Positions 1-11,300 of a stretch of 64,000 bases of DNA are shown here, one piece after another (position 1 is the first letter of the stretch; every line of letters begins with the position of its first letter). Origin of the DNA: Orbilia blumenaviensis (taxonomy: Eukaryota > Ascomycota > Orbiliomycetes > Orbiliales > Orbiliaceae). Made by a program: the position numbers and the translations under genes. The stretch covers positions 2,976,001 to 3,040,000 of the forward strand of contig JAVHNS010000003.1 of the NCBI GenBank assembly GCA_036872755.1, given 5' to 3'. The notes under the pieces were generated by a model. That model worked only from the letters and a program-made list of their open reading frames with translations. It made no database searches and had not been told where the DNA came from.

Positions 1-104
1 CCATCATCATACAATATTAAACCAAAGTATTTATGTATTTTAGAGCTGTAATATAGATATTATAATTATATATTTTTAATTTTTTTTTTTAATTTTAATT
101 GAAA

Positions 105-630
105 TCAACGAATGAACTGCTCCAGCTTCTCCACATCGCCGCACTCGTTCTCGACCAGCATCCGCACCGCCACGATGGATGTGCCGTCCACATCCACAAT
201 ACTGTACTTCGCCAGCGTCGGGATCGCGGTGATGCCCCATTCCCTTTTGTACAGGTTATCCGCGTCTTTCCATCTATATAATATAAAACCAAACCTCCCC
301 CATTAGTATCAATTTATTATTTTATCTATATGTTATATTAGAAGGGGGGGGGGAGGGGGGGGATTTAAGAAAGTAAAAGACATACGCATCCCGCCCGCCA
401 ACCTCCACGACCATAACCTTCAGCTCGGACGGATGGGACTCGAACACGCTGTTGAACACCGGGATGGCGGCGCGGACGTCGGGACACCATGGTTGCGATG
501 TGGTCGGGTCCGCGGAGGCGGTGAAGAAGATGTATAGAGGAGAATCATTGTCGAGGGAGGCGAGGAAGGGGTGGAGGGAGGTGGTTGGTGAGGAGGTTAG
601 GGGTTCTGTTGGGGGGATGGGGGTTATCAT
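105..630 (-). CDS. TRP14/TXNDC17-like thioredoxin-fold protein (DUF953 type)
   Basis: Two exons on the minus strand, 630-386 and 273-105, joined in phase across an intron with a GTATGT donor; 137 aa. The protein has the thioredoxin-like fold of the small TRP14/TXNDC17 family, cytosolic disulfide reductases. The redox region reads SQPWCPDVRAAIP, so the first cysteine of WCxxC is present but the second position is valine. It is followed by VMVVEVGGRDAW and by the cis-proline segment GITAIPTLAKY in exon 2. With only one active-site cysteine, monothiol or non-redox activity is more likely than classical reductase activity (inference). The length fits the family. A paralogue at 3436-4542 has its intron at the same place, directly before the tryptophan of the WK segment. 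Confidence 0.85.
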
Positions 631-1169
631 CTTTTTTATTTTATTATTTTTGTATAGAGCTGGTTTTGGTGATGGTGAGGTTGGTGACGGTGATGGTGAT
701 GGTGGGGTTTGTGATGGTGGGGGGGGGATAGATCGATGGTTTTGATTTTTATAGAGAGGGTTTTAGTTGAATGGGGAAGGTCACAACTTGAACTTCTCTA
801 TACTATACACCCCCGCCAACGAAGCGTCGTCTACGACAGAGGAGGATGTGTGTGAGAGGAAAGGAGATCTGAATTTTTGCCGCTAATGCCCCGCATGATA
901 ACATACATTTATTCATGATCGTTGAAAAAGGAAAAAAAAGCCATGATTAACATAAAAAAAGCCAATGCGAATGCTCTACGCTGCCCGTTTTTTAACATGA
1001 GATAAAAGAAGAAGAAGAAGTCCACCGTGTGAGCGTCTCTATCGATCAAAAAACACTAAAAAAAGAAAAGCCCAGCTCTCTCTCTCTCTACACCTCTTTC
1101 TCACAAAAAGAAACAAAAAATACCTAAGTAACCACCAGAAAAGAAAAGAGTATATAAAAAAAGAAAAGG
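631..1169. other. Spacer between the thioredoxin-like gene and the ankyrin gene
   Basis: The first 150 bases are G/T-rich with GGTGAT-type simple repeats and form the upstream region of the thioredoxin-like gene. The rest holds poly-A and CT tracts and the 3' flank of the ankyrin gene. No gene or motif with a firm function was seen. Confidence 0.5.
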
Positions 1170-2122
1170 CTACTCGCTGTCGCTGGCAGGCCCGCTCCCA
1201 GCCTCGTCCAAGTCGTCGATAACGGTGTCACCGCCGTGCTGCTTCGCCTGCCGCGCGAGATCGATCTCGAAGGCGCGCTGGGCGGCCTCGCGCGCCGCTT
1301 CTCGCTCCATCTCCGCCTCGGCTTCCTGCAGGTACGCGCGCACCTCCTGGCAGCTGGGGTCCACGAGGTCCAGCGGCTTCTGCTGGCCCTTGTTCTTTAG
1401 TCTGTACAAAAAAATCACCATTAATTATTATTACTGTTATAACGGTAATAAAAGGAAGGAAGGAAGGGAAGGGAGGAAAATACCTCGGATCGGCCCCGGC
1501 GTCAACCAGCAGGTGGATCATGTACCCGCCCACATCCGCGTCCTCGGACGTGTACTGCGCGGCCACGTGCAGCGGCGTATCCCCCTCCATCAGGCTCTCC
1601 GGGTCGACCTCCAGCCCTTCCTGGTCGAGCAGGGTGTCCAGGATATCCGGGTTGCCGTACTTGGCGGCGACGTGCAGGGCCATGCGGCCGAGGGAGTCGC
1701 GGGAGTGGTTTAGGAACTTGGAGAGCGGCGTTTCTGCTATCTCATCATCTTCCTCCTCTTCTTCTTTTCCTTCGGTGGTTGGAGGGTTTGGCGGGGTTTC
1801 TAGAGGCTTTGTAATTGTAGTAGTGGTTTCGTCTGTGGGTTTTGAGGAGGGGGTGGTATCGGCGGGCGTGGAGTCCGGGTCCGGGGAGTGGAAGGACTGC
1901 AGGACCTCGTTGAGCAGGTCCGAGTTGTTCGTGCGGCAGGCGGCGAAGAGCAGCTCCTTCGGCGAGGCGCCCTGCTACAATCCCCCCTCCAATCTATATT
2001 AGCTATCTCTCTCTAGATACCTAGGTATATATATATATAAATGATATTGTAAGAAGGGGGGGTAAATTGGGGAGCACCTCATCGTGGTTGTCGTCGTCGA
2101 CGGCTCGCGGGTCCTTTGCCAT
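1170..2122 (-). CDS. Ankyrin-repeat protein, 255 aa
   Basis: Three exons on the minus strand, 2122-2078, 1974-1484 and 1401-1170, all joined in phase. The N-terminus is MAKDPRAVDDDNHDE. Two clear ankyrin repeats follow the pattern GRMALHVAAKYGNPDILDTL and GDTPLHVAAQY...GGYMIHLLVDAGADPR. A weaker first repeat lies at SPKELLFAACRTNNSDLLNE. Between repeats one and two is an insert rich in T, P and acidic residues. The C-terminus is a charged Ala/Glu helix ending DDLDEAGSGPASDSE. Small fungal ankyrin proteins with this layout (yeast YGL242C/YCR051W type) exist, but their function is poorly known. Such repeats mediate protein binding, so a soluble adaptor is the likely role; the partner is unknown. 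The gene is divergent from RPC11. Confidence 0.8.
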
Positions 2123-2737
2123 CTTTTATTTTATTTTTTAAAAAATAGCTGCTTGCTTGCTTTTTTAGCGGGGTAGCTTGCTTGCTGGCTTGCTTGTCTG
2201 ATGTGGATGGAGCTGTAGTTGGGGAGGGGTGGATAGCTCTCGGGTAGCTGTAGTAGCTGTAGCAGCTGTGGTCTTAGAAGACGGGGCGGAGGCGGTGGTA
2301 GTAGCAGTAGTAGCAGTAGCAGCAGTAGTAGTCTTGGGGGAGGAGGAGGAGAAGGAGTATTGGGGGAGGAGGAGGGATAAAGGGGGGGGGGTGTCGAGGA
2401 GAGAGAGAGAGAGTGACGGTGACAGTGACAGTGACAGTGACAGTGACAGTGACAGAGAGAGGGAGGGAGAGAGACATAAGTAAGTAATTGTCGTGGGTGG
2501 CTTTGGTCGCTTAGCTTAGCTGAGCTTAGCTCGGTCTGGTCTGACCCGACCTGACCTGGACTGACTGACGCGGGGCATTTAAATTTTTACTTCTTTGCAT
2601 TCATCTCGCTCTCTCTTCCAAAAACCTCAACTGCCGCACCCCGGGCTTGGAAACTAATCACGAGAAGAAGAAGAAGAAGAACCAATACGATACTATACGA
2701 TAGGATACGATAGAGGGCCAAGGAAGGGATTGGAAAA
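2123..2737. repeat. Divergent promoter rich in simple repeats, including (GTGACA)n
   Basis: This spacer separates the ankyrin gene from RPC11. It contains GCTT repeats (about 2148-2192), TAG/CAG trinucleotide repeats (about 2240-2330), a GA-rich tract and a hexanucleotide array of about six GTGACA units at 2413-2456. Degenerate CTTAGCT and CTGACC repeats follow (about 2510-2570). Translations across it are low-complexity (DSDSDSDS or VTVTVTVT) and are not believed to be genes. Confidence 0.75.
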
Positions 2738-3170
2738 ATGCTGCTCTTCTGCCCCACCTGCTCCAACTCCCTCACCGTCCGCCGCCAGCCCGGCACCGGC
2801 CAGAACGCGCTGACCTGCCCGACCTGCCCGTACACCTACCCGCTGACCCGCCGGCTGTTCGAGCGCCGGAGCATCCGTCGCAAGGAGGTGGACGACATCC
2901 TCGGCGGCGAGGGCAGCTGGGACAACGTCGACAACACGGAGGTGCAGTGTCCTGATGAAGCCTGCGGGGGGGAGAGGGCGTATTTTTATATGGTTCAGAT
3001 CAGGAGCGCGGACGAGCCGATGACCACCTTTTACAAAGTATTTTCTCCCCTTTTTTCCTCTTCTCCCTCTTCTTCTTATGATCATTTTATGTTATTTAAT
3101 GGGTGTGGAATTGGGAGGCTAATTCGAAGAGCAGTGCATGAAGTGCGGGCACAAGTGGCGCGAGGGCTGA
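2738..3170 (+). CDS. RPC11: DNA-directed RNA polymerase III subunit RPC11 (RPC10/POLR3K)
   Basis: Two exons, 2738-3037 and 3132-3170, give 112 aa, the normal length for this subunit. The N-terminal zinc ribbon has CPTC at residues 5-8 and CPTC at about 27-30. The C-terminal TFIIS-like ribbon has the pair in VQCPDEACGG and the pair in YKQCMKCGHKW, the second coming from the 13-codon exon 2. The hairpin QIRSADEPMTTFYK carries the acidic RSADEP element that drives RNA cleavage and termination in Pol III (family knowledge). The acceptor was chosen as AAGAG/CAG because it alone restores the conserved CxxCGHKW end. Function: transcript cleavage, termination and reinitiation by nuclear Pol III. Confidence 0.95.
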
Positions 3171-3435
3171 TCAGACTCTAACGGCTGTCTGTCGCTGTCT
3201 TTTTATATTGGATTGGATCTGTCTGTCGATGTTAGATTTGGCCTCATTGCTGTGTATTATATACTGGATACCCCCTCTTGTTCTGCTGCTGCTGTACTTG
3301 TACTATATAACCTCCTCCCTTCCATCATCATCAACATCATCTTATTCGTCATCACCACCACCACTGTCATCGACCCACCACCCATCTCTCAATCATAATA
3401 ATAATAATCGAGAAAAGAGAGAGAGAGGGGAAAAA

Positions 3436-4542
3436 ATGATCGTCGACATCGCCCCGCTCCTCACCGACCCCCGCGTCAACCTAACGCACCCCTCCCAGCT
3501 GCTCACCGTCCTCGACACTCTGCGACGGCCCATCTTCATCCTCTTCTGCCCGAGCTCATCTGACACCTCGCATCCGGACCCGCGCGCGAACTGGGGCGGC
3601 AACAGGCTCAATGTGTACGATCAGGTCAACCGCGAGTTCGCGAAGGGGCCCACGCCGCGGTATTTGGCTGTTGTGGAGGTTGGAGGGAAAGAGCAGTATG
3701 TTCATCACTATATTATAATATTATATACCTACCTAGTGTGTATATTTGCTGATAGTGAATAATAATAAAAAAAAAAAAGGTGGAAATCACCCCTCCACCC
3801 GCTCAAACACGCCTACAAACTCACAACCTGCCCAACCCTCCTCCGCCTACAACTTCACACCTCAAAACCAACAGCATCAGCACCAGCACACGAGACCACA
3901 ATCCTAACCAGCCAATTCACATCCTTTACACTCAATAACAAAAAAAACATCCACGCCCTCCGCTTCTTCAAAAAATGCGACATCTCACACCTCCCAAGCA
4001 GTCACGACCGTCACGAAATGTCAGTTTATGAGTATAACATGTTAACCCCCGGTGGATGGGACGGGTGGAGGGTTAGGCATGATATCGCGTCTTTTATGCA
4101 TAATAAGGCTGTTAAGCAGGTTGTTGCGGAGGAGAAGTGGAAGGCTGGGTGGGTTAGGCAGTTTTCTTCTTCTGCTTCTTATACTACTACTACTGCTGCT
4201 GCTGCTACGAAAAGAATTGAGGAGGGGAAGAAGCCGAGGTATGAAGTTCCGAAAGGCGGGTTGGATGGGTCTGTGCTGGAGAGTGATGGTGGCGGGAGGA
4301 GGTTGCTGAGGGTTGAGACGGTTTTTAGTGAGGATATTGAAGAAGGGGAGGAGGCGGTTGTGGGGAGGGTGGAGGAGATGGAGAGTTTGGATGATAACTT
4401 TAAAAGGAAGGATAGAAGGGAGGAGATAGAAGAGAGTGTGCTGGAGGAAGGGGTTGAGAGGGTCGATTTTGCGACGAGGATCGAGATGCTGGAGAGCGTG
4501 GTTGATCCTGCTGAGGTCGCGTATCTGAAGTGGCGGAGGTGA
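3436..4542 (+). CDS. Thioredoxin-fold paralogue lacking the redox motif, with a long C-terminal extension
   Basis: Exons 3436-3695 and 3780-4542 join in phase (GTATGT donor); 340 aa. Residues 1-130 align by eye with the neighbour at 105-630: FILFCPSSSDTSHPDPRANW against IFFTASADPTTSQPWCPD, then YLAVVEVGGKEQW against VMVVEVGGRDAW, then KLTTCPTLLRL against GITAIPTLAKY. The intron falls at the identical place before W. The WCPD motif is gone, so thiol redox activity is unlikely. The C-terminal 200 aa are not part of the thioredoxin family. They begin with a conserved-looking block (GGWDGWRVRHDIASFMHN, then AVKQVVAEEKWKAGWVRQF) and continue as a charged Glu-rich tail ending YLKWRR. The role is unknown. 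It lies directly downstream of RPC11 in the same direction. Confidence 0.75.
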
Positions 4543-4995
4543 TTGTATTACTACTATTACTACTATTTACTATTATTATTATAGTGTGTATGCTACTACA
4601 CTAATCGACTAATTAATTAATTGACGATTGAGCGAGTGAGTGAAGTTGAGGTTGTGAGGTTGGGGAATATAGTTAAGAGATTTGTCAGCGGTCCGGCATC
4701 CGATGGTCTCGGGTAGCCCCCCCTTCTAGCTCTCGGGACCCCCCCCCCTCCCCTTCCACCCATGTATAGATATATGCATGTCGCCATTCCGACGGCAGCA
4801 GTGGGGGGGTGCTCTTTTATATAAACCATCTAAAATACTTCAAGTACAGATAGAGCATATAAAGCCCCTGCGTACTTACATCTCTACTCTACTCAATTCT
4901 GCTTTAGTTCTCGGATGTCAACCACCATCTACAACATACCCACCGTCGGCATTCAAGTAGATAGATATAGATATAGATATATATCAAAACAAAAT
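4543..4995. other. Spacer upstream of the glutathione S-transferase gene
   Basis: It holds TA-rich 3' flank, a C-tract near 4735-4755, and GATATA repeats (about 4961-4983) directly ahead of the next start codon. Nothing else was recognised. Confidence 0.4.
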
Positions 4996-5874
4996 ATGGC
5001 GGCCAAAACACCCAACCTGACGCTCTACACCGCCCAAACCCCCAATGGGTAAACCCCCCCTCAATACCCCCCTCTAAAAGAAACAACCCCCCTCTAATTT
5101 TTACTTTTTTTGTGATAAAAAAGGACAAAAATCTCAATCGCCCTCTCCATCCTCAACCTCCCCTACAAAGTCCACCCGCTAAACCTCGCAACCCACGAGC
5201 AAAAACTCCCCTGGTTCACCGCCATAAACCCCAACGGCCGCCTACCCGCCCTAACCGACCACTCCCCCCCCTTCCCTTCCTCATCATCATCCTCTTCACC
5301 ACCAGAACCGCTACACATAATGGAATCCGGCGCCATCCTCCTCTACCTCGTCTCCAACTACGACACCTCCCAAAAACTAAGCTTCTCAAAAGATAGTAAA
5401 GAGCACTGGGAGATGGTTCAGTGGGTATTCTGGCAGAACGCGGGGCTAGGGCCAATGCAGGGGCAATCAAACCATTTCGTGCGTTACTCGCCTGAAAAGA
5501 TTCCGTATGCTGTTGGTAGGTATGTGAATGAATCTAGAAGGTTATACACCGTCCTTGAGGGGAGGTTGAAAGAGCAGGAGGAGAAGAGGGGGAGTGGGTG
5601 GATTGTGGGTGATCATGTTAGTATAGCCGATATCACGGTTTGGTGCTGGGCTATCTATGCGGAGTGGGGTGGGATTGGGTTGGAAGGGTTTGAGAGGGTT
5701 AGGAAGTGGAGGGAGAGGGTTGCCGGGGTGGAGGGAGTTGAGGAGGGTAGGAATGTGCCGGAGCCGAGCGGGCTTAGGGACGCTGATCTGGGGGATGAGG
5801 TGTTGGTGAGGGGGTATGTGGAGGGGAGTAGGAAGTGGATTTTGGAGGGGATGAGGAGGGATGCCGAGGCGTGA
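4996..5874 (+). CDS. Glutathione S-transferase, Ure2/GTT-like
   Basis: Exons 4996-5048 and 5124-5874 give 267 aa; the in-frame TAA in the first exon's extension is removed by the intron. The N-terminal thioredoxin-like domain reads LTLYTAQTPNGTKISIALSI, then INPNGRLPAL and MESGAILLYLV, which form the glutathione site (NG motif, cis-Pro region and E-S pair). The C-terminal helical domain starts near WEMVQWVFWQNAGLGPMQGQ, typical of the fungal Ure2p/theta-like group, and contains the GDHVSIADITVWCWA capping motif. It conjugates or reduces electrophiles with glutathione in the cytosol. A Pro/Ser-rich loop (PPFPS7PPEP) sits between the PNG motif and MESGA, and the C-terminus is about 40 aa longer than usual. 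The exon changes from C-rich to G-rich along its length. Confidence 0.9.
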
Positions 5875-8470
5875 GTGCATTTATATATACCTAGGTAATT
5901 AGAGGGGATGTGGTGGTGTAGTAGTGGTGGTAGTAGTTAGATCTTGTGTTTTATGGTTTATAGAAAGTGAATATATAGTTTTTTGGAGATTGGCTGGCTC
6001 GTGAGGATTTTTGATCGTATTTGGTTCGCTCTGAATTCCTAAAATTGCACTGCATTACCCGGCTCTGCACTTTTTTTGAAGGGGGCCGGTCTGCCTTTCT
6101 GAGTTAACCATCTCTCTCTAAAGCCGGTCCCTTCTTCTCTGAGGTCAGTATTTCCCTTTTAAGATTATTATTATTCTTTGTTTGAGATAGCTGCTAGATA
6201 GATATAATCGCGATGCCCGGCGACTTTAATACGGCCGTCATGCGAATCTCCTAATATACATATGTCGCTATTAGATTAGGAGCCTTGCCAACGAAGCCTC
6301 ATATATATATATATTACGAGACTAAATTTAGGGCTAGTCACATATCCATCAAGAGCATCAAAAGAGTCAGCCGGACTAGCAACTAATGTAAAGAACCCAG
6401 ACCGATGCCGATATATCCTGACTAAAATCATCAGGACGTACTTCACTGTCGCCTGTTATTGTGAGGCGCCTACAGAATAGTCTTCACGAGACTACCGGCT
6501 AAAGATCTATAACTGGCTCATTGATAATTTGGAAGGTAAAAATAAACAGGTTAAAGTACAGAGGATGGCAGTCTTGTGAGCATTTGAATACAAACGGATA
6601 GAATAGATTTGATTAAAATAATGAAAAGAGAGTGCTTTGGAAATGTAAATGAAATATGGACGGTATTTCTATAACAAGTGAATAGAAAAGTATGAGAAGG
6701 TAGTTAAAAAGAACGACCTCGTCGCCGACTTCTTAATATCTATACTTAGGTATATATATATATAAAATTAAAGCAAATTTATCGGAATCGGACGCTCCAA
6801 AATTTATTACCCCGATAAAAATGCAACAAACACCTGCCTCCCCTAACAAATGCAAATGCTGCCTGCATAGGCCATCCTCCTTCACCACAGTATATAAAAC
6901 GTCATCAAGATAGGTTATTGTTAATAGATTTGGTAGCTTCGCTTAGTAGCGAGAAATAAGACTAAAATCGGAATAGAAGTATATATCTACTTTTTTATGC
7001 GAAAATAAGTATTTTTAAGAGGCTGGTATCGAAGACGTCTTGAAGAAATCCCGCTTTTGCAGCCTCTTAGTAGCTTTACGGGCGAGCAAATTCAAAAAAA
7101 AAAAAAACCCCCTTTCCAGACCAAAGATCTATCAATGCTTTAGGTTATCAACGGAACTCGCAAGAAAACCGAGTTTCTTGGAAGTTAAATGTATGATTAG
7201 GGACAGAACTGGTAAATTCGATGGCGAGCCATCGTCTACCTTTGAAGCCTTCTTAAATACGTATTAATACACGATCTAACTGGTTAGCATTTTTATAACT
7301 GTGAGGGCCCTGGTAACTCATACACTACACTACAAACTTAATCAAATTACACAATTGCTTTTAGATACATAGCGTAGTACATCGAAATTCAATATTTGTG
7401 ATCCCTCTGCCTTTTTTACTTGTAGTGAAGCTGGGATGTTACACCGAGCTATATGTATGTGCTAACCGTTTGGGGAATATATCTTAGCGCGATAAGCATA
7501 GCTAGACTTGACTACCGCATACTCACCCGCCTAACGGCTAGCTCAATAGCCAGAGCCTGCGAACCAACTGCTGGTCTGTATGCCCCTGCCAGCCTGTGAA
7601 CCAGCCGCTGTACTTGCCTACAAACCAGCCAGCGTAACACAAAAGATTCCAACACGTGACCGTCCAAAACAGATAAGGTAGATCCGCAGGCAAAACCAGC
7701 AATACAACCCTCTCCATACAAATCCCTCACCCGCAGGGCCACCCGATCCCAAATGCTCTTTACAGTTCAGTCGGGAATTCTCGGATATATAACCGGTAGA
7801 AAACCGCCGCCGGGGCCTCTTTCTTCATAAAATGCGCGAAACCAGTAGGTCTGTGGGATCATTCCTTTTCCAACTTTCGCCAACTTTTTAAAGTATTTAA
7901 AGGAAAAAAATATTCATTCCGTGTATTAACCTTACCTCCGTGTTCGCCGCAATCCATCTGATATTGGTTCAACAAAACTGGGTTTGTAAAATTAGGTAGT
8001 TCGTTAAATTAATTCGGTATGGGAACCTTTAATGTTCAAAGATGAAGAGGTGGATGGAAGGCTGTAAGTATTCGAGTTCCACAAACTTGCCAAGAAACTA
8101 GGCGAAGGAGGAAAAAAACCAGTGCTGTATTTTATATCTTCGTTAGCCCTTGAGTAGAAGATCGATCTTACCAGCGATAGCCGTAATCACCCCGCTTCCT
8201 GCCCCGGCTGGGATCGGCCGTTCACAACAGCGTAAACTAACTATGTATCCCACGAAGAGATTAAAATTGTATTTATTTAGATAGTTCGCAAGTTATAGCT
8301 CGCGTTATGGGTGGGAGCAAATTTTCTCACAAGAGTTTTTTTTTTTTTTAGAATTACGTACAAATTGCTGGCTGCCGGAGGTTAATGAACGCCATGAGAT
8401 AGATATCATCTGGGAAGTGTTGGAGCCCGCATTGTATGCAGAGTAAGGGTATTCCTGCTTATTTTTGAAA
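5875..8470. other. Gene-free AT-rich spacer
   Basis: About 2.6 kb with TA tracts, poly-A and no convincing reading frame; the longest ORFs (60-76 aa) look random. Around 7530-7640 there is a degenerate duplication around the words GAACCA, CAGCC and TGCC. Near 6080-6150 the blocks CCGGTC and CTGAG occur twice at similar spacing. A decayed repeat element is possible but was not recognised. Confidence 0.5.
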
Positions 8471-8620
8471 AGTCGACTTTTTTCCAGAGAGGTTTCATTG
8501 GCCAGAGAAACGTCGCACGTTTTCCAGAGAGAATCGGTTGGCTGGGAAAGAGTCGACTTTTTTTCCAAAGAGATTTTATTGGCTGTAAAAAGGTTGACTT
8601 TTTTGGGGTGGAAGGTATTG
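8471..8620. repeat. 40-bp tandem repeat, three copies plus a partial fourth
   Basis: Units start at 8471, 8511 and 8551 with exact 40-bp spacing, and a partial unit starts at 8591. Each begins GTCGAC or a variant, continues into a T-run and CCAGAGAG, and carries TTGG near its middle. The first and third units contain ATTGG, the reverse of a CCAAT box (8497-8501, 8578-8582). Another ATTGG lies just downstream at 8649-8653. The array sits about 265-415 bp upstream of the Clr5-domain start codon and may be part of its promoter. Confidence 0.8.
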
Positions 8621-8885
8621 TCGAGGCTGTCTGAGGTGGTTGACGGCGATTGGTCAACACGTTATCAGGGGATGGAATGGCAATGTTCCAAGGTCGGACC
8701 GTGCAGCTGTAGTTGTTTGTAGAAAAGTTATAAATATGATCATAGCCCCCCCGTACCTACTGAATCGATCTTCTATAAAACAGCAAATATCAGCATTTCA
8801 GTCTGGTCTCTCAGCAATATCTAGAACTTTCTAGTCTTGATATCTACAACTTGTCATAGTAAAGCTACGTTTTTGTATTATCGCG

Positions 8886-11300
8886 ATGGACCTTACGATC
8901 GTCCAATCCCAACCTGCCAAGCCCGCGCGGCCCTACGTTAAACGTAAAGCTATTGAAGTCCATAAAGACTTTATCCTAGAGAACTACAAAGCCGGACAAA
9001 AGCAACAAGATATCCTCACAGCTCTGAGGAACGAGAGAGGTTTCGATATAAAGTAGGTCTTGACGTAAAAAATGTTCAGGAACGAAGTAAAGCTGATTTT
9101 TGTTTTATTTATACTCAGACCTCATAACTTGAAAAGAATTCTCGACAAGTGGGGTGTCTCGCATAAAATTCTGACGAAAAAGAGAAAGCTTTACATTCGC
9201 CAGGCTATCGGCGAACGGCGTCAGATCAAGAACCTTGATCCTTGCGTCAAGTTTGGAAGGTCTAACAGAATGTTGAACCACGAAGAGATCCAAGAGATAA
9301 TGAGTCTTGAGCAAGAGTATTTCAAAGGTTCGAATCACTTATTAAGAAACAAATATCACCATTCTGGAATTTCCGTGTGCTGACCGAGATCGTTTTCATT
9401 TCCAGATGTGAGACCGAGCCCTGGCGACATCGAACTCTCCAGTCCGGCACTGGACGCAGACGGTGGAGAAGAAGAAGAAGAAGAAGAAGGAGAGGCAAAT
9501 CTTGACACCGACGTGGGGTATATCCAAGCCGAAGGTATTGAAAATGATCATGGTAGAGCTAGCATTGATAGAAGCATGTGTATCAGTGAAGAGGATGCCT
9601 TTTCATTCGATCAAACCAGCTATGAGGCCACCGAGGGAGATATCGATTGTCCCGAAGAGACAACTGAAGACCTTCAGAAAGTCATACTGGACGGTATCAA
9701 AGAGCTGGGGATCGAAGACGATCAGAAGACTGATTTATTTTACGAAGAAGAAGATTTCGAATTTATTGAGGACGCTGTCGTGGTTATCGAAGATGAGCCA
9801 CATCATGTTACTTCTGATGCAGAGGCGCAGGATTGGAGCTTGGCACCGCTACGACGGTATTCCCGTTTATTCGAGAGCGACTATTTGGATTGGGTCGATG
9901 GGTGGAAGGACCATGCTGCTTATATAGTTAAGGAGGTGGATAAGCGCCAAGGATTGGGAATTTCACACGAAGAGGCTTTCAAGGAAGTTTTGAAGTTGTG
10001 TGATAGCGACGGCAGAGATTTCCTGCCTTACGAAGTCTGCATGAACATTCAGCAGACGGAGACGGATTCCCTTACGTACATGAACGTCGAAAGTGACGAA
10101 AACGACGAGGAGACCATACTTCCCTTTCTGGATAAGCTGTTTGCGGATGCGGTGGCCATCAATCCCTCGCTGTTTTTGCCCGAATACCTGGCTGATAAGA
10201 TCTTCTGGTGCTGTGTGGCTCACCTACCCCGGATCATACGGGAATACGGGCATCAAAGCTTCTTCACCGCGCTGTGTCTTCGGTGGGCCTTTGAGCTGCT
10301 GGTCACATTCGATTTTGATTTTTTCCAGGACAGACTATCGCCGCTGGCAGAGAGATCAATTCAAATCTTCGAAGCAATCGGAATGGGCTCTGACCGACTG
10401 GGCTGGTGTGACGATTACCACGCACTCTCGGAAGACAAATGTCCGCAACGGAGCTTATTGCTACAGAGGTTACAAGTGCGTTACGGGAGGGATAGTCCTT
10501 ACATGCTCTCACTGGAGACATGGAAACTGTATTGGATGATCAAGGAGGGAGATTACGACGACCCGGCGCAACAACAAGCCGTCCAAGAATTACAGTCGAA
10601 AATCCTCCATAAGATTGATCATGGATATCTCAATCTCGAGAACAGCTGGACTGATTTTATTTTTGTGGCGTTGGCCAAGATCAGCGAGCTGCTTCACCCT
10701 GCAGGCAACATGATCTTGGTAAAGATACTCCACAGACGTATCCTCGCGGTCGATTTCGGACAGTTAACGGACTGGAAGCCGGGGACTTGGGATGATGGTG
10801 GTGTCCGGGAATGGAATCTCTCAACGTGCGCACTCGCTCTGGGCGTCGTTTCCTCTTGGACTAATAAACTTACATTGTCCCTGAAAATGCTAATCCAAGC
10901 TTATGGGATGTTACGATCGTTTCGCGATTCAGATTTCGCGGAGATTGCTTTGGACAACATCTGTCATGTTGCGGACGCTCGTGGCCCTGTTTTATATGAA
11001 TATCTCGACCCTATCCTAAGCAATGCCCGCAAGCAGTTCAAAGGGGATATTGCCGATTTAAGGGCGTTCCGCTGGCGAAAAATCCTGGCCAAGCGGAACG
11101 CTTACCGAAAGTCCCAGCTTCAGGAGGAGTACACTGAATTATTATCCCTTCGATCCTGCAAGCGATCCTCAACACCGGACCTACAACAGTATCTCTTTGA
11201 CGAGGGGTTAAAGAGCTGGCTACATAGCCAGGGAGTCGACAATATACCAGATAATACGCTAGGCCTTGGAGGGTACGTCATGGAATGGGAAAAAACCTAG
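8886..11300 (+). CDS. Clr5-domain protein, 756 aa
   Basis: Exons 8886-9052, 9119-9327 and 9406-11300 join in phase. Residues about 18-85 form a Clr5 domain: IEVHKDFILENYKAGQKQQD, then ILTALRNERGFDIKPHNLKR and ILDKWGVSHK, the W-x(n)-LY/Y-x-KRxLxxWG layout of this fungal helix-turn-helix-like domain. Many ascomycete proteins have it at the N-terminus and it is named after the S. pombe protein Clr5. A very acidic stretch (EEEEEEGEAN...) follows near residues 130-140. The remaining 550 aa are helical with many W and L and match no domain I recognise. The likely role is nuclear or regulatory; this is inference. The second intron has an unusual GTTCGA donor, so that junction is less certain. Confidence 0.8.

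Noticed and set aside
2229..2483. Open frames on both strands giving Asp-Ser, Val-Thr or Leu-Ser repeats
   Set aside because: They translate simple DNA repeats (GTGACA, GA); no folded sequence and no supporting splice partners.
5875..8470. Possible transposon or RIP-mutated element in the gene-free spacer
   Set aside because: No terminal repeats, target duplications or transposase-like frames were visible; a repeat-library search would be needed.
9321..9345. GGTTCGAATC, resembling a tRNA B box
   Set aside because: No A box at the right distance, no acceptor stem, and the motif sits at an exon/intron edge of the Clr5 gene.
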